Assembly: GCF_000178855.1 (NCBI RefSeq)
Contig: NZ_ADVG01000002.1
Coordinates: 62,001 to 126,000, forward strand
DNA from: Ktedonobacter racemifer DSM 44963
GTDB lineage: Bacteria; Chloroflexota; Ktedonobacteria; Ktedonobacterales; Ktedonobacteraceae
Length of the DNA stretch: 64,000 nucleotides
Direction of reading: 5' to 3'
Every line of letters starts with the position of its first letter. Position 1 is the first letter of the stretch. Under the pieces are notes generated by a model. It did no database searches, was not told the DNA's origin, and saw only the letters and a program-made list of their open reading frames with translations. Made by a program: the position numbers and the translations under genes. Positions 16,072-25,894 of the stretch are shown piece after piece.

Positions 16072-16956
16072 ATGTCAACCGACTCCAGGCATATTCGGCT
16101 CCTAACACCAGCCGATGTCCCGCAGGTTGAGCGCCTGATTCGCTCCTCCGAATACATCTATCAGCGCTTCACCCCGGAGGAGCTGCCACTCCTGATCGAG
16201 CGCTACCCGGCTGTGGGAGACCTGAACAACGCATCACTACATGGCTTTCTCATCTCGCAGATCACCAATCCGCCTATTGCCTGGATAGGCGGATTTGGCG
16301 TCAGTTGGAGCGAGAGCAAATACTATATCTCCATCCTCGATAACCTCATTGAAGACCTCAACACACATCTGCGGGCGCGGGGAGCGCAGGCGCTGTATTA
16401 TTCCGGCAATGACATGGAGCAGGACTGGCTCCGCCCCCTCCTGCTGGCGCGCGGCTTTCAGCCCTACTGCCAGCTCTATGCCTACGACAAGTATGACTAT
16501 ACGATGCCCACGCCTGGAAATACGCGCGTCACCGTGCGCCCGGTGCAGCTAGGAACCAGCGCAGGACTTGAGGATGATACTTCCGCCCTGCTCGCCATCG
16601 AGAAGCTCTGCTTTGATGAACTCTGGCGCTATGACGCGACCGCCTTCCGCGACATCGCCAATTCGCATCCCTACTTTATCGTCGCCGAGCAGAATGGGCA
16701 GGTCGTCGGCTACCAGTTTAATACCGTGGAGGCCGACTATGGCTACCTGGTACGCATCGCGGTCCACCCCGCCTTTGAGCGCCAGGGGATCGGAGCACGC
16801 CTGATGGCTGAGGCGGTACGCTTTTTCGCCAGTGAGCGCGTCACACGCATCATGCTCAATACTGAGGAGCAGAACACCCACGCACACCGCCTCTATGAGT
16901 GGTTTGGCTTCATTCGCCTGGCCCAGCGTGGCTTTGTGTTGCGCCAGGAGCTCTAA
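16072..16956 (+). CDS. GNAT-family N-acetyltransferase
   Basis: 294 residues, about twice a single GNAT domain. The N-terminal half (1-145) looks like a diverged GNAT fold; the C-terminal half has clear motif A, VRIAVHPAFERQGIGARLMAEAVRFFA, followed by LNTEEQNTHAHRLYEWFGFIRL. Six bp separate it from the deacetylase gene, so the pair could add and remove acetyl groups on related targets. The substrate is unknown. Confidence 0.87.
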   Translation: MSTDSRHIRLLTPADVPQVERLIRSSEYIYQRFTPEELPLLIERYPAVGDLNNASLHGFLISQITNPPIAWIGGFGVSWSESKYYISILDNLIEDLNTHLRARGAQALYYSGNDMEQDWLRPLLLARGFQPYCQLYAYDKYDYTMPTPGNTRVTVRPVQLGTSAGLEDDTSALLAIEKLCFDELWRYDATAFRDIANSHPYFIVAEQNGQVVGYQFNTVEADYGYLVRIAVHPAFERQGIGARLMAEAVRFFASERVTRIMLNTEEQNTHAHRLYEWFGFIRLAQRGFVLRQEL

Positions 16957-16985
16957 CCACGCCTGGTATGCGGCCCTCCGGTGTC

Positions 16986-17050
16986 ACTTCTCGTGCCTGC
17001 GGCGCTCGCCTGGTAGTTAATGTAGAGCATGCTCTACATTAACTACCAGG
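16986..17050 (+). repeat. Constant-tail/variable-palindrome repeat, copy 2
   Basis: Tail 16986-17008 (GTGCCTGCGGCGCTCGCC core) is followed by a perfect loop-less palindrome 17009-17050 with two 21-nt arms. It lies between the ends of convergent genes, so it can also act as a bidirectional terminator. Confidence 0.72.
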
Positions 17051-17083
17051 AACTTGTAGTCCCCAAATAACTAATGAGTTCGC

Positions 17084-19003
17084 TTAGAGGGGGCCGAGGA
17101 GGTAGCGGACGGTCAGAGGGGTGGCTTTGTTTTTGACGGAAAGCTGGAAGGGCTGACCGGTCCTCACGTAGGGATAGACCTGCTGGTACGTGGTATCGTT
17201 CAGCAAGATATCGTTGTCGGAGACGTTGTTCTGCAAGCGCGAAGCCACGTTGACGACGTCGCCGATCGCAGTATAGTTCTGCATGCGCTCCTGGGAACCG
17301 ATATTGCCCACCGTGGCCAGGCCCGTGTTGACGCCAATGCCAAAGGAGATAAAGCGCTCCTGGGGATGTGTCTGTTGGTAGCCCTGCACGGCCATGCGCA
17401 TCTTCCAGGCCGCGCGTACCGCGCGCAGGGCATGTTGCTCCTGTGGCAGGGGTGCGTTAAAGATGGCCATGACAGCATCGCCGAGAAAGGCGGTAATCGT
17501 TCCCTCCTCCTCCCAGATGGCCTCGCACATGATACGCATATAGCGGTTAATCATATCCATCACGGCCTCGGGCGGCATGCTCTCGCTCAGGCGGGTAAAG
17601 CCGCGGATATCCGCGAAGAGGACCGAGATCTCTTTGGTCTCGCCACCCAGGTTCAGGGCATTCTTATCCCGAATAAGCTGCTTGACGACGTTGGGATGGA
17701 CGTAGCGCTCAAAAATGCCGCGGATCTTCTTGGTCTCGGCCTCCGAACGCTTGATCTCGGTACGATCATCAATCACCAGGGCCGCCCCGATATGTGCTCC
17801 TTGCGTGTCGCGCAGTGACGACACGTAGAGGTTCAGGCTGAAGGGGCCATTGAGGCGATTGGGGATAATACAATTATCCACCGAGCTGGGAACGAAGGTT
17901 CCGTGGGCATGTAGTTCCGCGTGTTCCAGAGCGTTGCGTAAGAGGTCGACAACACCAATATGAGCATGTGAGGCGAAGGCCTCGGTATAGTGCCGGCCAA
18001 TAGCCTGTGAATTATTTATTTGCAGAATCAGGCCTGCGGAGGCATTAAACGTGGTCACATAGCCCCGGGAATCAATGGTCACAACGCCATTGGCGATAGA
18101 GGCAAAGATATTATCCATGTACTGCTTGTCATCTTGTACCTGTTGAATGGCGCGGTTGAGATCTGCGAAGAGGCGGGCATTATCGATGGCGATAGCGGCC
18201 TGGTTACAGAAGGCGACAAGCAGGTCCAGGTGTTGCTGGCTAAAGAGGTTCGCGTTAATGCGACTATCGACATAGACCGCGCCAATGCAGTGGTCGCGCA
18301 CCACCAGCGGCGCGCACATCATGGAGCGAATGCCAAAGGTCATGATACTCTCATGCCCGTTAAGCGAGGCGTCGAGCTTGGCATCGTCGGAGACCAACGG
18401 CTCCAGGGTAGTAATTGTGCGCTTGACCACGCCACGACTGATCCCCGCGGTCATAAACTCGCTCTCGGGAATGGTCCGTGCCTGCTTATCGCGCGCAATC
18501 TTGAACTCCAGGTCTTGCGTCTGCTGATCGACAAGCATGAGGAAGCCGCGTTCGGCGCTGACGAACTCGATGACGCGGTCCATGACCAGGCGCAGGACCT
18601 CGTCGAACTCCAGGGTGGAATTCAGGGTGCGCGCGATATCGGCCAGGATCCCCTGTTCATCGCGTTGCTTTTTGAGGAAGGTAATATTGGACTGTAATTC
18701 AGCACGTTCGCGCTCAAAAACGGCACGCGTGGCGGCGGTATTCCCTTTACCGCTGCTTGTGGAGAGTTGCTGGGTCGTCAAACGTTTGAGGGCCTGGCTG
18801 TTGCGCCCCAGTTCCAGGTCTGCTTTACGCGCAACGAGCAGAGCATCCATCAACAAGCTCACACGTGGATCACCAGTCTGACCAGCATAGGTTCCCTCGA
18901 CCGCGACTTCAAGCTTATGTGTATGCTCATGCAGCAGACGTGAAATGCGCATGAGCGATTCGCTAATTTCGTGTATATTGCTCATATCAAGCGCTTGTGT
19001 CAC
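17084..19003 (-). CDS. Class III adenylate/guanylate cyclase with GAF and PAS domains
   Basis: 639 residues. A helical N-terminus (1-110) is followed by a GAF domain (about 135-280, ERGFLMLVDQQTQDLEFKIARD...AVYVDSRINANLF), a PAS domain (about 295-415, IFASIANGVVTIDSRGYVTTFNASAG) and a cyclase domain (about 445-620). Metal-binding aspartates are in ISVLFADIRGFTRLSE and TAFLGDAVMAIFNAP; IGVNTGLATVGNIGS and YTAIGDVVNVASRL complete the catalytic signature. No membrane segment, so a cytosolic sensor making cyclic nucleotide. Lies alone, 269 bp downstream of the SDR gene. Confidence 0.92.
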   Translation of the reverse strand: MTQALDMSNIHEISESLMRISRLLHEHTHKLEVAVEGTYAGQTGDPRVSLLMDALLVARKADLELGRNSQALKRLTTQQLSTSSGKGNTAATRAVFERERAELQSNITFLKKQRDEQGILADIARTLNSTLEFDEVLRLVMDRVIEFVSAERGFLMLVDQQTQDLEFKIARDKQARTIPESEFMTAGISRGVVKRTITTLEPLVSDDAKLDASLNGHESIMTFGIRSMMCAPLVVRDHCIGAVYVDSRINANLFSQQHLDLLVAFCNQAAIAIDNARLFADLNRAIQQVQDDKQYMDNIFASIANGVVTIDSRGYVTTFNASAGLILQINNSQAIGRHYTEAFASHAHIGVVDLLRNALEHAELHAHGTFVPSSVDNCIIPNRLNGPFSLNLYVSSLRDTQGAHIGAALVIDDRTEIKRSEAETKKIRGIFERYVHPNVVKQLIRDKNALNLGGETKEISVLFADIRGFTRLSESMPPEAVMDMINRYMRIMCEAIWEEEGTITAFLGDAVMAIFNAPLPQEQHALRAVRAAWKMRMAVQGYQQTHPQERFISFGIGVNTGLATVGNIGSQERMQNYTAIGDVVNVASRLQNNVSDNDILLNDTTYQQVYPYVRTGQPFQLSVKNKATPLTVRYLLGPL

Positions 19004-19272
19004 TCAGGTTCCTCCGTCTATGCACAACCATGATCAGACGAAATATGTACGCTTTTAGTAGAGAAGCTAATGGAAAACGCATGCTACAACCTTGCTCAAT
19101 GCAAAGGGCAGCCTAGACACAATTTACAGCTTGATTTGTCAATAGTGAGGATCTTTTTCATTTCCTAGCAGTGCACAAAAATGATGAGCATGTGTACCAT
19201 AAGAGGTAGCATATGCCCATCATTATAACACATCAGCGGGCGTGAACACGCACTATTTCACAACACAGCCGC

Positions 19273-20172
19273 TTAAATTCCGTGCGCCTCCAGGTGGGTG
19301 CGGAAGGAGACGGGGGTAAAGCCAAAGTCGCGCTCGACGCTATTGATAGCCGTGGTATTGTCGAAAGAGAAAAGCGTCATGGCCGCGCGCGTCAGGGGTG
19401 GCTTCGGCAAGACAGCCTCCATTACCGCCGCGCCAATACCGACCAGGGGCATGGGCGCGTAAACCTTCGGGCGTGACTTTCCCATGGTCTTGAGCAGGAG
19501 ATCAAACACCTCACTAAACGAGTAGTACTCTGGTCCACCGATGGTGTAGGTCTTGCCCTTTGTCTGCTCTGGTTCTTTGAGGACATACTCGATGACACGC
19601 ACAACGTCATCGACCAGGATGGGCTGAAACATGGTCTTGCCACCGCCAATGAGCGGCACCACAGGTGCGCTGGCGATCAGATCTGAGAGTCCTTTGATGA
19701 AAGGCGCTCCCTTGCCGAAGAGGACTGATGGCTGAATAATCGTCCAGTCCAGCTTGCTCTCTTTCACCGCCTGCTCAGCCAGATAGCGCCCCTGCATATA
19801 GCTGCCGGGCTTACCTGGCTTCGTCCCCAGGCCACCAATCTCGATGATACGTTTGACACCCGCCTCCTGCGCAGCCTTGACCAGATTACGCGTCCCCGTG
19901 ACATTTGTCTCGTTGTAGTGGTTCTCCGCTGACTCTTTGCGATCAGCGGTCATAAAGGCCGCGTGGACAACGGTATCAATGCCCTGCAACGCCTCCTTGA
20001 GGGTCTCGGGGTGTATGGTCGAGCCTTCAACAAGCTCCACATTCGTGCCAGGCAGACTCTTCTCCGCTTTTTTGCGATCACGCACCAGGCAACGAACCTG
20101 CTCTCCTTGCCCAGCCAGGTCCGTGACAAGGTGGCTGCCAATGAATCCCGTGGCTCCAGTAACCAGTATCAT
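19273..20172 (-). CDS. NAD(P)-binding SDR, complex I NDUFA9-like/NmrA-type
   Basis: 299 residues. The N-terminal ILVTGATGFIGSHLV (2-16) is the atypical-SDR nucleotide-binding motif, with CLVRD after the second strand and TVVHAAF and NVTGTRNLVKAAQEAGVKRIIEIGGLG further on. The active-site Tyr of classical SDRs is not in standard YxxxK context: SYMQGRYLAEQAVKES has Y-x-x-x-R. QPILVDDVVRVIEYVL matches the NDUFA9-like group. Activity is unknown; a quinone- or lipid-linked reductase or a structural role is possible. Confidence 0.85.
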   Translation of the reverse strand: MILVTGATGFIGSHLVTDLAGQGEQVRCLVRDRKKAEKSLPGTNVELVEGSTIHPETLKEALQGIDTVVHAAFMTADRKESAENHYNETNVTGTRNLVKAAQEAGVKRIIEIGGLGTKPGKPGSYMQGRYLAEQAVKESKLDWTIIQPSVLFGKGAPFIKGLSDLIASAPVVPLIGGGKTMFQPILVDDVVRVIEYVLKEPEQTKGKTYTIGGPEYYSFSEVFDLLLKTMGKSRPKVYAPMPLVGIGAAVMEAVLPKPPLTRAAMTLFSFDNTTAINSVERDFGFTPVSFRTHLEAHGI

Positions 20173-20212
20173 GTGTCCTCTCCTCGTGCCATGTTTAACG
20201 CTCTAATCAATC

Positions 20213-20302
20213 GTAGGGTCCATGCTTGCATGGACTATTCCCGCCGGGGTCACGAAAACATTGTCTGGAACACCAGTTAGTCCATGCAAGCATGGACCCT
20301 AC
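20213..20302. repeat. Inverted-repeat element (MITE-like), 90 bp
   Basis: Perfect 25-nt terminal arms 20213-20237 and 20278-20302 flank a 40-nt unique centre. Each arm is itself nearly palindromic (TCCATGCTTGCATGGA). One arm plus ACAA recurs at 9928 with compensatory changes. Lies between the SDR start and the kinase end. Confidence 0.7.
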
Positions 20303-20491
20303 AACTTACCACAAGACGCGCATATAGGCGTTTTCAGGTGCGTCTGGGCGCGAATCCTGGCGCGAGGCCAGTCTGCCTGTTATATGGCTCCTCGTATTCA
20401 GTATAGCGAAAGAGAGGAGAACAAGGGAAGGGAGCCAGGCACTGGAATTATTCCTGAGTCTGGCAACCAGGAGAAACGTGAGCGTACTCAG

Positions 20492-22891
20492 CTACATTAT
20501 GGAGAGTCTACCAGGCGCAAATGTGCTGGCAGGAAGGACGAGACGTACCGCGACGCCGTGAGATGGCTCACTCTGTATGGTCAGGCTCCCACCAACAATC
20601 GCCAGTAAGGCGCTGTGCGTCAGGAGGCCGCCCCCGGTTCCTGTCGTTGTATTGCTGGCGGAGAGGATGCCCACCCCATCGTCGGCCACAATCACTTCCA
20701 GATCGGGGTCGCAAGAGGCGCTGAGGGTCAACTTAAGCTTGCGGTGGACGTCGGCACCACGCGCATGGCGAGCGGCATTGCGCAAGGCTTCCTGTACGGC
20801 GGCAAAAATAAGCTCAGCAATCGCGGGAGGAACCATGTCATCAATGGTACGCGCCGTCTCTTCGGGGACCTGCCACTCCACCTCGTCAAAGGACTGGCGA
20901 AAATCCTGCGTAATCAGCGTATGAATGGCCTGCATCATGCCATCACGCTCCAGGCGGTGAGGAGCGCTGGTGACGGTGGCACGCATCATCGCCGCTAGCT
21001 GACGATGGGCATCGCTAATGATCGTCACGGCATCATTGAAGGACTGCTCGGCCTGTTGAGAGCTGATCGCCTCCATGCGTCCCATGATGAAGGGACGCAT
21101 AGTCTCCAGTTTGAGCAGGGCCAGGTGCATCTGGGGCAGAATCTCATCATGCAGGACACGCCGCTGTTGTGCGCCCAGAAGTTTGACATCGACCGTACGC
21201 CGCCGCAGGAGGCCCGCCACGGCCAGCATGGCCTCGTGATCGCGCAGGGTATCTAGAATACGCTGCCCACAGGCATGGGCAAGATCCATATCTTCATCGG
21301 TAAAGCCCGCACCGTCTTCGCGCGGCCCCAGGTAGAGCTTCGCCACCAGGCCCAGGTCGTCATAGATTGGCACGACCCAGCAGAGGGCCTCGCGCCCCTG
21401 CAAGCGCAGCTGAATGCGATAGGCTTGCACTCGATAGGGTTTGCGCAGGCGGGTGGTACGCCTCTCGTTCGGCACACTCACTGCCCGTTGTGGCGTGGTC
21501 TGCTGGCGTTCAAGCAAGGTTTTTTCCTGCGTCTCGCTCTCCTCTTCCTCGTGCCAGCGATAGCTAAAGCGACGTTTGATAGGTCCCGCCAGCACATCCA
21601 GGCGCGCGCACTCTACAGCCAGGACGTCTTTACAGAGATGGAAGAAGAGATCCTCCATATTCTGCTCGGTTTTGCGCAGGTCCGTTTTAAGCCAGTGACT
21701 AAGCGTTGTGCTGCGCAGGAAGGGGCGGAGCATGCTGATATAGCGGTCGTGGGCGGTATAGTTGCTCCAGGTGAAGAGGGCATAAGTACCAGTCGCAAGC
21801 GAAGTCAGAATCAAGAGACCACTCACATTACTGCGCGTAATGGCCACAAAGCACGCGATACCCACAGCCACCACACAGGAAACGATCACGATACCACGCC
21901 ACTGCTCAAAAAAGCCACGGCGCGCCAGGGGGCGTTCGATTAAGATCCCATGCCGTACGACAGAATAGCCAATCAGGAGTAGAATACAGGCCACACAGCC
22001 AACAGCCAGGATATCGATGATCATCAGATTGAGGGGCAACATCTCGGCCTGGTGCACGCTGACTGGTAAAGAGACGGGCTGTATTTTTCCATGTCTGAGC
22101 CAGTTGACCATGGACCAGACACCCAGCACCCCCAGGCTCGTCGTTAAGGCCACCATCAGCAGCGCGGCCAGGAGCAAGCCAGGACGGGCCTGGTGCCACG
22201 AGAGCACAGGCTCCTCCAGTTGTTCCGCCTCCGTCTTATCCTCCCAGAACGCATCGACAATATTGTTTCCCAGTGAAACTTTGCGTAGGCGCGTGCGCTT
22301 TCCAATAAGGAAGAAGAGCAGCACTTTGAGCAGGCGTGCCACCCTGCCTGGCGTAAACCAAGGTCCAATGGCGCAGAACGTCACATAGACCAGAAACATG
22401 ATGGGCAGCAGGACCAGGGGCGAGAAATAGCCCGTACTGGTATCCTGTGGAATATCGTCATAGGCAAAGAGGCGGATCGACCTGGCGAAGGTAAAGGTCG
22501 CCTGGTTGAGCACAAGCAAGAGCAGGACACTGCCACCCAGCAGCGCGCTACAGAGCAGCAACAAGGGGCGGCGCCGCTCCCATTTGACATTGATCAGCGA
22601 GGCATAGTGCAGCCCGATCATAAACCAGATGTAGGGAACGCCCAGCGCAGGCAGCCAGATCAGGCGCCAGAGGGTATTCGCCGTGACCAGCGAGGCCGAT
22701 TGGGCATAGGGACCCGAGATCAGCAGGGCATGGATAAAGAAGAAGAGCGCCGAAAGGATCAGCCCGACCACACCCACGCGCGCAATCATACTCCGCCGGT
22801 CGCCATTGAGCCAGACTGTGCAGGCCAGCCATAAGAAAGCCATCAGGTTAAAGATGGAGAGCGCCAGAGAAAATACATGTGTCAGTTGCAT
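20492..22891 (-). CDS. Membrane sensor histidine kinase (NarX/HisKA_3-like)
   Basis: 799 residues. The N-terminal half holds about ten hydrophobic helices (residues 5-385, e.g. VFSLALSIFNLMAFLWLACTVW, VGVVGLILSALFFFIHALLI). A GAF-like region follows (about 420-560, YRIQLRLQGREALCWVVPIYDDLGLVAKLYLG). The phospho-acceptor helix is QRRVLHDEILPQMHLALLKLE, and the ATPase domain has EALRNAARHARG and VIVADDGVGI. HD-E after the His is the NarX/DesK pattern. The cognate LuxR-type regulator gene lies 36 bp upstream on the same strand. The signal is unknown. Confidence 0.9.
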   Translation of the reverse strand: MQLTHVFSLALSIFNLMAFLWLACTVWLNGDRRSMIARVGVVGLILSALFFFIHALLISGPYAQSASLVTANTLWRLIWLPALGVPYIWFMIGLHYASLINVKWERRRPLLLLCSALLGGSVLLLLVLNQATFTFARSIRLFAYDDIPQDTSTGYFSPLVLLPIMFLVYVTFCAIGPWFTPGRVARLLKVLLFFLIGKRTRLRKVSLGNNIVDAFWEDKTEAEQLEEPVLSWHQARPGLLLAALLMVALTTSLGVLGVWSMVNWLRHGKIQPVSLPVSVHQAEMLPLNLMIIDILAVGCVACILLLIGYSVVRHGILIERPLARRGFFEQWRGIVIVSCVVAVGIACFVAITRSNVSGLLILTSLATGTYALFTWSNYTAHDRYISMLRPFLRSTTLSHWLKTDLRKTEQNMEDLFFHLCKDVLAVECARLDVLAGPIKRRFSYRWHEEEESETQEKTLLERQQTTPQRAVSVPNERRTTRLRKPYRVQAYRIQLRLQGREALCWVVPIYDDLGLVAKLYLGPREDGAGFTDEDMDLAHACGQRILDTLRDHEAMLAVAGLLRRRTVDVKLLGAQQRRVLHDEILPQMHLALLKLETMRPFIMGRMEAISSQQAEQSFNDAVTIISDAHRQLAAMMRATVTSAPHRLERDGMMQAIHTLITQDFRQSFDEVEWQVPEETARTIDDMVPPAIAELIFAAVQEALRNAARHARGADVHRKLKLTLSASCDPDLEVIVADDGVGILSASNTTTGTGGGLLTHSALLAIVGGSLTIQSEPSHGVAVRLVLPASTFAPGRLSIM

Positions 22892-22927
22892 AATGTCAAA
22901 AAACCGTTCGTGGTCATGGCTATACAG

Positions 22928-23689
22928 CTACTTGAAAAGTGGAACCCACTCGCCACGTCGATCCTGCACGAGGGGGGTACCCTGCTCATCCCACATGATG
23001 AGCCGGTTCTGGAGGTAAATCAGGGTCGCCCGAGCGCGAGCTACCTTATCATCGACGGCATTCTCGCTCAGGCCCCAGGCGGCATAGATACGCCCATTAG
23101 TCCGGCTGACCGCGCGCTTATCATGCAGATTGAGGCGAGCGGCAATCTGCTCGTTGGTCATGCCCTGGGCCATCAGTTCAGCAACGCGGAGTTCGTTCGG
23201 CTCCAACAGGGCGAGTGGCGACTGCTCATCCAGGTCACGCACCTCCTGCACGCGGTCCTCGATCTCTGGGTCCACCAGGCTCCGTCCATTGACGGCATCC
23301 TTCAAAAGCGGCACCAGCATGCTGGGAAGCAGATAATTACTCTTGCGGACATAGGCGTAGTGCGTCAAGATACCCGCGGCACGAAACTCACGATAGTATT
23401 CATCGTCATCCTGAATGGAGTAGAAGACCACCGGCATACGGGGTCGTTCGCGACGTATGGCCACGGCGGCGGCGACACCGCTCATAGCGTTCCGCCCCAC
23501 CTGGGGGTCCTGCAACTGCACATCCATCAAGATCACATCCATGTCGAGCTCAAGTGCCTTCGCGACCGCCTCACGACCAGTCGCGGCCTCCTCAACCACC
23601 TGGACACTGCCAGTCGCCTCTAATCCCTCACGCAGCGCCTTGCGCAGCGGTCCATGATCATCAACCAGTAACACCTTTATGCTTGACAT
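22928..23689 (-). CDS. Response regulator, LuxR/NarL-like with variant output domain
   Basis: 253 residues. The receiver domain is complete: IKVLLVDDHGPLRKAL with the acidic pair at 10-11, phospho-acceptor D in MDVILMDVQLQDP (about 57), and a switch and Lys region (YVRKSNY). The C-terminal helix-turn-helix LEPNELRVAELMAQGMTNEQIAARLNLHDKRAVSRTNGRIYAAWGL resembles LuxR, but the usual TVKxHxxxIxxKL helix is altered, and a 45-residue tail follows. First gene of the two-component operon; the kinase follows 36 bp later. Target genes unknown. Confidence 0.88.
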   Translation of the reverse strand: MSSIKVLLVDDHGPLRKALREGLEATGSVQVVEEAATGREAVAKALELDMDVILMDVQLQDPQVGRNAMSGVAAAVAIRRERPRMPVVFYSIQDDDEYYREFRAAGILTHYAYVRKSNYLLPSMLVPLLKDAVNGRSLVDPEIEDRVQEVRDLDEQSPLALLEPNELRVAELMAQGMTNEQIAARLNLHDKRAVSRTNGRIYAAWGLSENAVDDKVARARATLIYLQNRLIMWDEQGTPLVQDRRGEWVPLFK

Positions 23690-23900
23690 TGCTTCCTGCC
23701 TTACTCATCGCGCATCACACAAATCAATGCGTCACCAGTATAGCAAGTTTTGTGTCCTTCGCCCAGGGTTCGCGCGCAGCAAAATACGCACACAAGACAC
23801 AGGGAGAGCGCGAACGCCAGTGAGATGGGACCTCTCTTTTGCGGTGAGATGGCATTCGAGCTCTTGACTAAGATAAGGCCTACAGGGTGTTCAAGCGGGG

Positions 23901-24749
23901 CTAATAGCCCAGGGTATCCTCAAAGGTTTGCGCGATGACCTGGTAGCCCGCGTCCTTTGAATGGATATCCTTGAATACACTACACATCCAGGTATAGGTA
24001 CAGATGTTGGGATTGGGTGTGGTAGTGCCCCCAAAGCGCGAAAAGACATCCGCTAGTAGCCCATAGCCCGCAACATCCTGCGCCAGGTGCTGGTTGACGA
24101 GCTGGGTATAGGGCACGGAGTTCGGGCAGATGTTCTGGTAAGGATCATAGTAGTTCATTACCACAATGTCCCCGGTCACGACCCCATTGACCGTCAGGGC
24201 GGCGCGAATCTTGGGCAGGATCACCTGTGTCAGGTTGGCATCCAGCTGGGCAAGTGCGGCATTAAAACTGGCGACATCTGTGGCACAGGTCGAGGTATTG
24301 AGGCTGCCTTTGATATCGTTGGCGCCAATATCCAGCGTCACCGGACTGACCTTGCCAGGATTGAGGTACAGGTAGAGCAAGGCCGCATCAAGTTGATCGC
24401 CAACATAGGGATACTTGCGCAGGTAGGAATAGGGACATCCCCCCTTGATCATCGTCGTACTCGTCTCCCCGGAGCAGGCAAAGTTCGCCAGTGACGTTGT
24501 CCCATGCCCCTTCAAGTTAGAGTAGAGGTAGTCCGCATAGCCATGACTAAAATCCAGGTCGGGCTGGAAACCAAAGGCAAGTGAGTCACCCACAGCAAGA
24601 TAATGCTGTTTGGGTCCAACCAGGGTCACTTGCGCATGGACTGAGGCAGAACCAACGGAGAATGTGAGGAACAATAACATGGCCAATAGCAAGGAGGTCG
24701 CCAGGCGGCGAAGAGGAAACTGTTTACGCAAAAAAGTCTTTTCAAGCAC
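23901..24749 (-). CDS. Secreted SGNH/GDSL-family hydrolase
   Basis: 282 residues. An N-terminal signal peptide (RRLATSLLLAMLLFLTFSVGSASVHA, cleavage near residue 39) is followed by block I AVGDSLAFG with the nucleophile Ser, then ANFACSGETST, the GxND block IGANDIKGSL, and a C-terminal SKDAGYQVIA-type block after DIH carrying the Asp/His pair. An extracellular esterase or lipase is likely; the substrate is unknown. Several Cys residues suggest disulfides. Monocistronic. Confidence 0.9.
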   Translation of the reverse strand: MLEKTFLRKQFPLRRLATSLLLAMLLFLTFSVGSASVHAQVTLVGPKQHYLAVGDSLAFGFQPDLDFSHGYADYLYSNLKGHGTTSLANFACSGETSTTMIKGGCPYSYLRKYPYVGDQLDAALLYLYLNPGKVSPVTLDIGANDIKGSLNTSTCATDVASFNAALAQLDANLTQVILPKIRAALTVNGVVTGDIVVMNYYDPYQNICPNSVPYTQLVNQHLAQDVAGYGLLADVFSRFGGTTTPNPNICTYTWMCSVFKDIHSKDAGYQVIAQTFEDTLGY

Positions 24750-25187
24750 GTCCTTGTACTCCTGTCATATGGACAAGTAGAGAGCTTGTCGTCCGTTCCT
24801 TCGTACGTTAAACAGGAGAGAGGTATCCATCCTGAGGTAGAGTATACCTGGGAAGGGCGCGGATTTCAAGCAAGAAATCCGTCGCGATGCGTGCCACGCT
24901 GCTTCTGGAGCACACGTAGAAGGGTGCTAAATTTCAATATGGAGAACGTGCAGTTCTGAGGCATGGTATTAGAAACTAGTACACAGAGGTAGAAAAAACT
25001 CCATGATTAAGCAAGCCGAGAGATTGACTCATATGATAGGCGATGCCTCTAGAGAATATCTGTCGTAACAAAACTCTTGTGAGCGCAATGAAAATCCTCT
25101 ATACTCCGGTTGGGAAACAGTGCAATACTGGGGTAAATCGAATTCCTCCAACAAAGAAGTATGAAGTTGTATAAGGAAGACAAAAAC
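24750..25187. other. Intergenic region without recognised gene
   Basis: About 440 bp upstream of two divergently oriented secreted-protein genes. AT-rich toward 25180; TTGACT at about 25024 could be a weak -35. No ORF, hairpin or repeat of note is seen. Confidence 0.4.
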
Positions 25188-25625
25188 ATGTGGAAAAAGC
25201 GTAAGCTTCTCTGGGTCATCACCTCAGGGGGAATCCTCATCGTTGTTCTAAGCCTTTCTTGGTTAGAGCTTCCCTGGATGGCGAATCATCTTGGATTTGC
25301 CTTACCAGGACAAGGGGGTCTCCCCTATCGCATCGCCTACGCAGGTCGGACCTATACCAATCTCGCAACCTGTGCGCACGCAGGTTGGTGTCAAAGTCCT
25401 TCATCAGGCACACGCCCCGGTCCTTTGTGCTGGAAGGAAGAGGACATCCAACAGCATGGTAACTGGCCCCTCGTTCACGTTGGAGCAATCTCAACCCTCT
25501 TTGGCTCATCTTACTCCCTAGTGGCTTCTCAATCCAATGTTTCCAGCAAGCTGACAGTTGTCATCATCTATCTCGTCTCTGACACAAACTGTTATGTCCC
25601 CTATGGACTGGAGGGAGGACCATAA
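25188..25625 (+). CDS. Hypothetical secreted or membrane-anchored protein
   Basis: 145 residues from the ATG at 25188, preceded by AAGGAAGA at good spacing; an earlier in-frame ATG at 25161 lacks one. A single N-terminal hydrophobic helix (LLWVITSGGILIVVLSLSWLELPW) follows basic residues MWKKRKK. The rest is small and contains four Cys (CAHAGWC, LCWKEE, TNCYVPYG), suggesting an exported, disulfide-bonded protein. No family recognised. Confidence 0.6.
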   Translation: MWKKRKLLWVITSGGILIVVLSLSWLELPWMANHLGFALPGQGGLPYRIAYAGRTYTNLATCAHAGWCQSPSSGTRPGPLCWKEEDIQQHGNWPLVHVGAISTLFGSSYSLVASQSNVSSKLTVVIIYLVSDTNCYVPYGLEGGP

Positions 25626-25894
25626 GGTTTTGTCTTCTCCTCTCTCTGATTTATCTCAAGGGATACTTTCAGGAGGAGTCCTCTATCACATAAGTCAATG
25701 TTCCGGCCCAGTGTACGTCCCCTGATGGGTTTAGCCATGGTACGATTGTAATAAGCAATGAAGGCACAGGCGTACAATCTGTTTCTTTCTCCAATAATGC
25801 GACCCTTCCAGATGCTCAACATATTCGCTTGATGTTCATTACCTATTAAGGGAATAAGCGGTACCAGAAAAGATACAGAAAGAAGACGAAAAAG

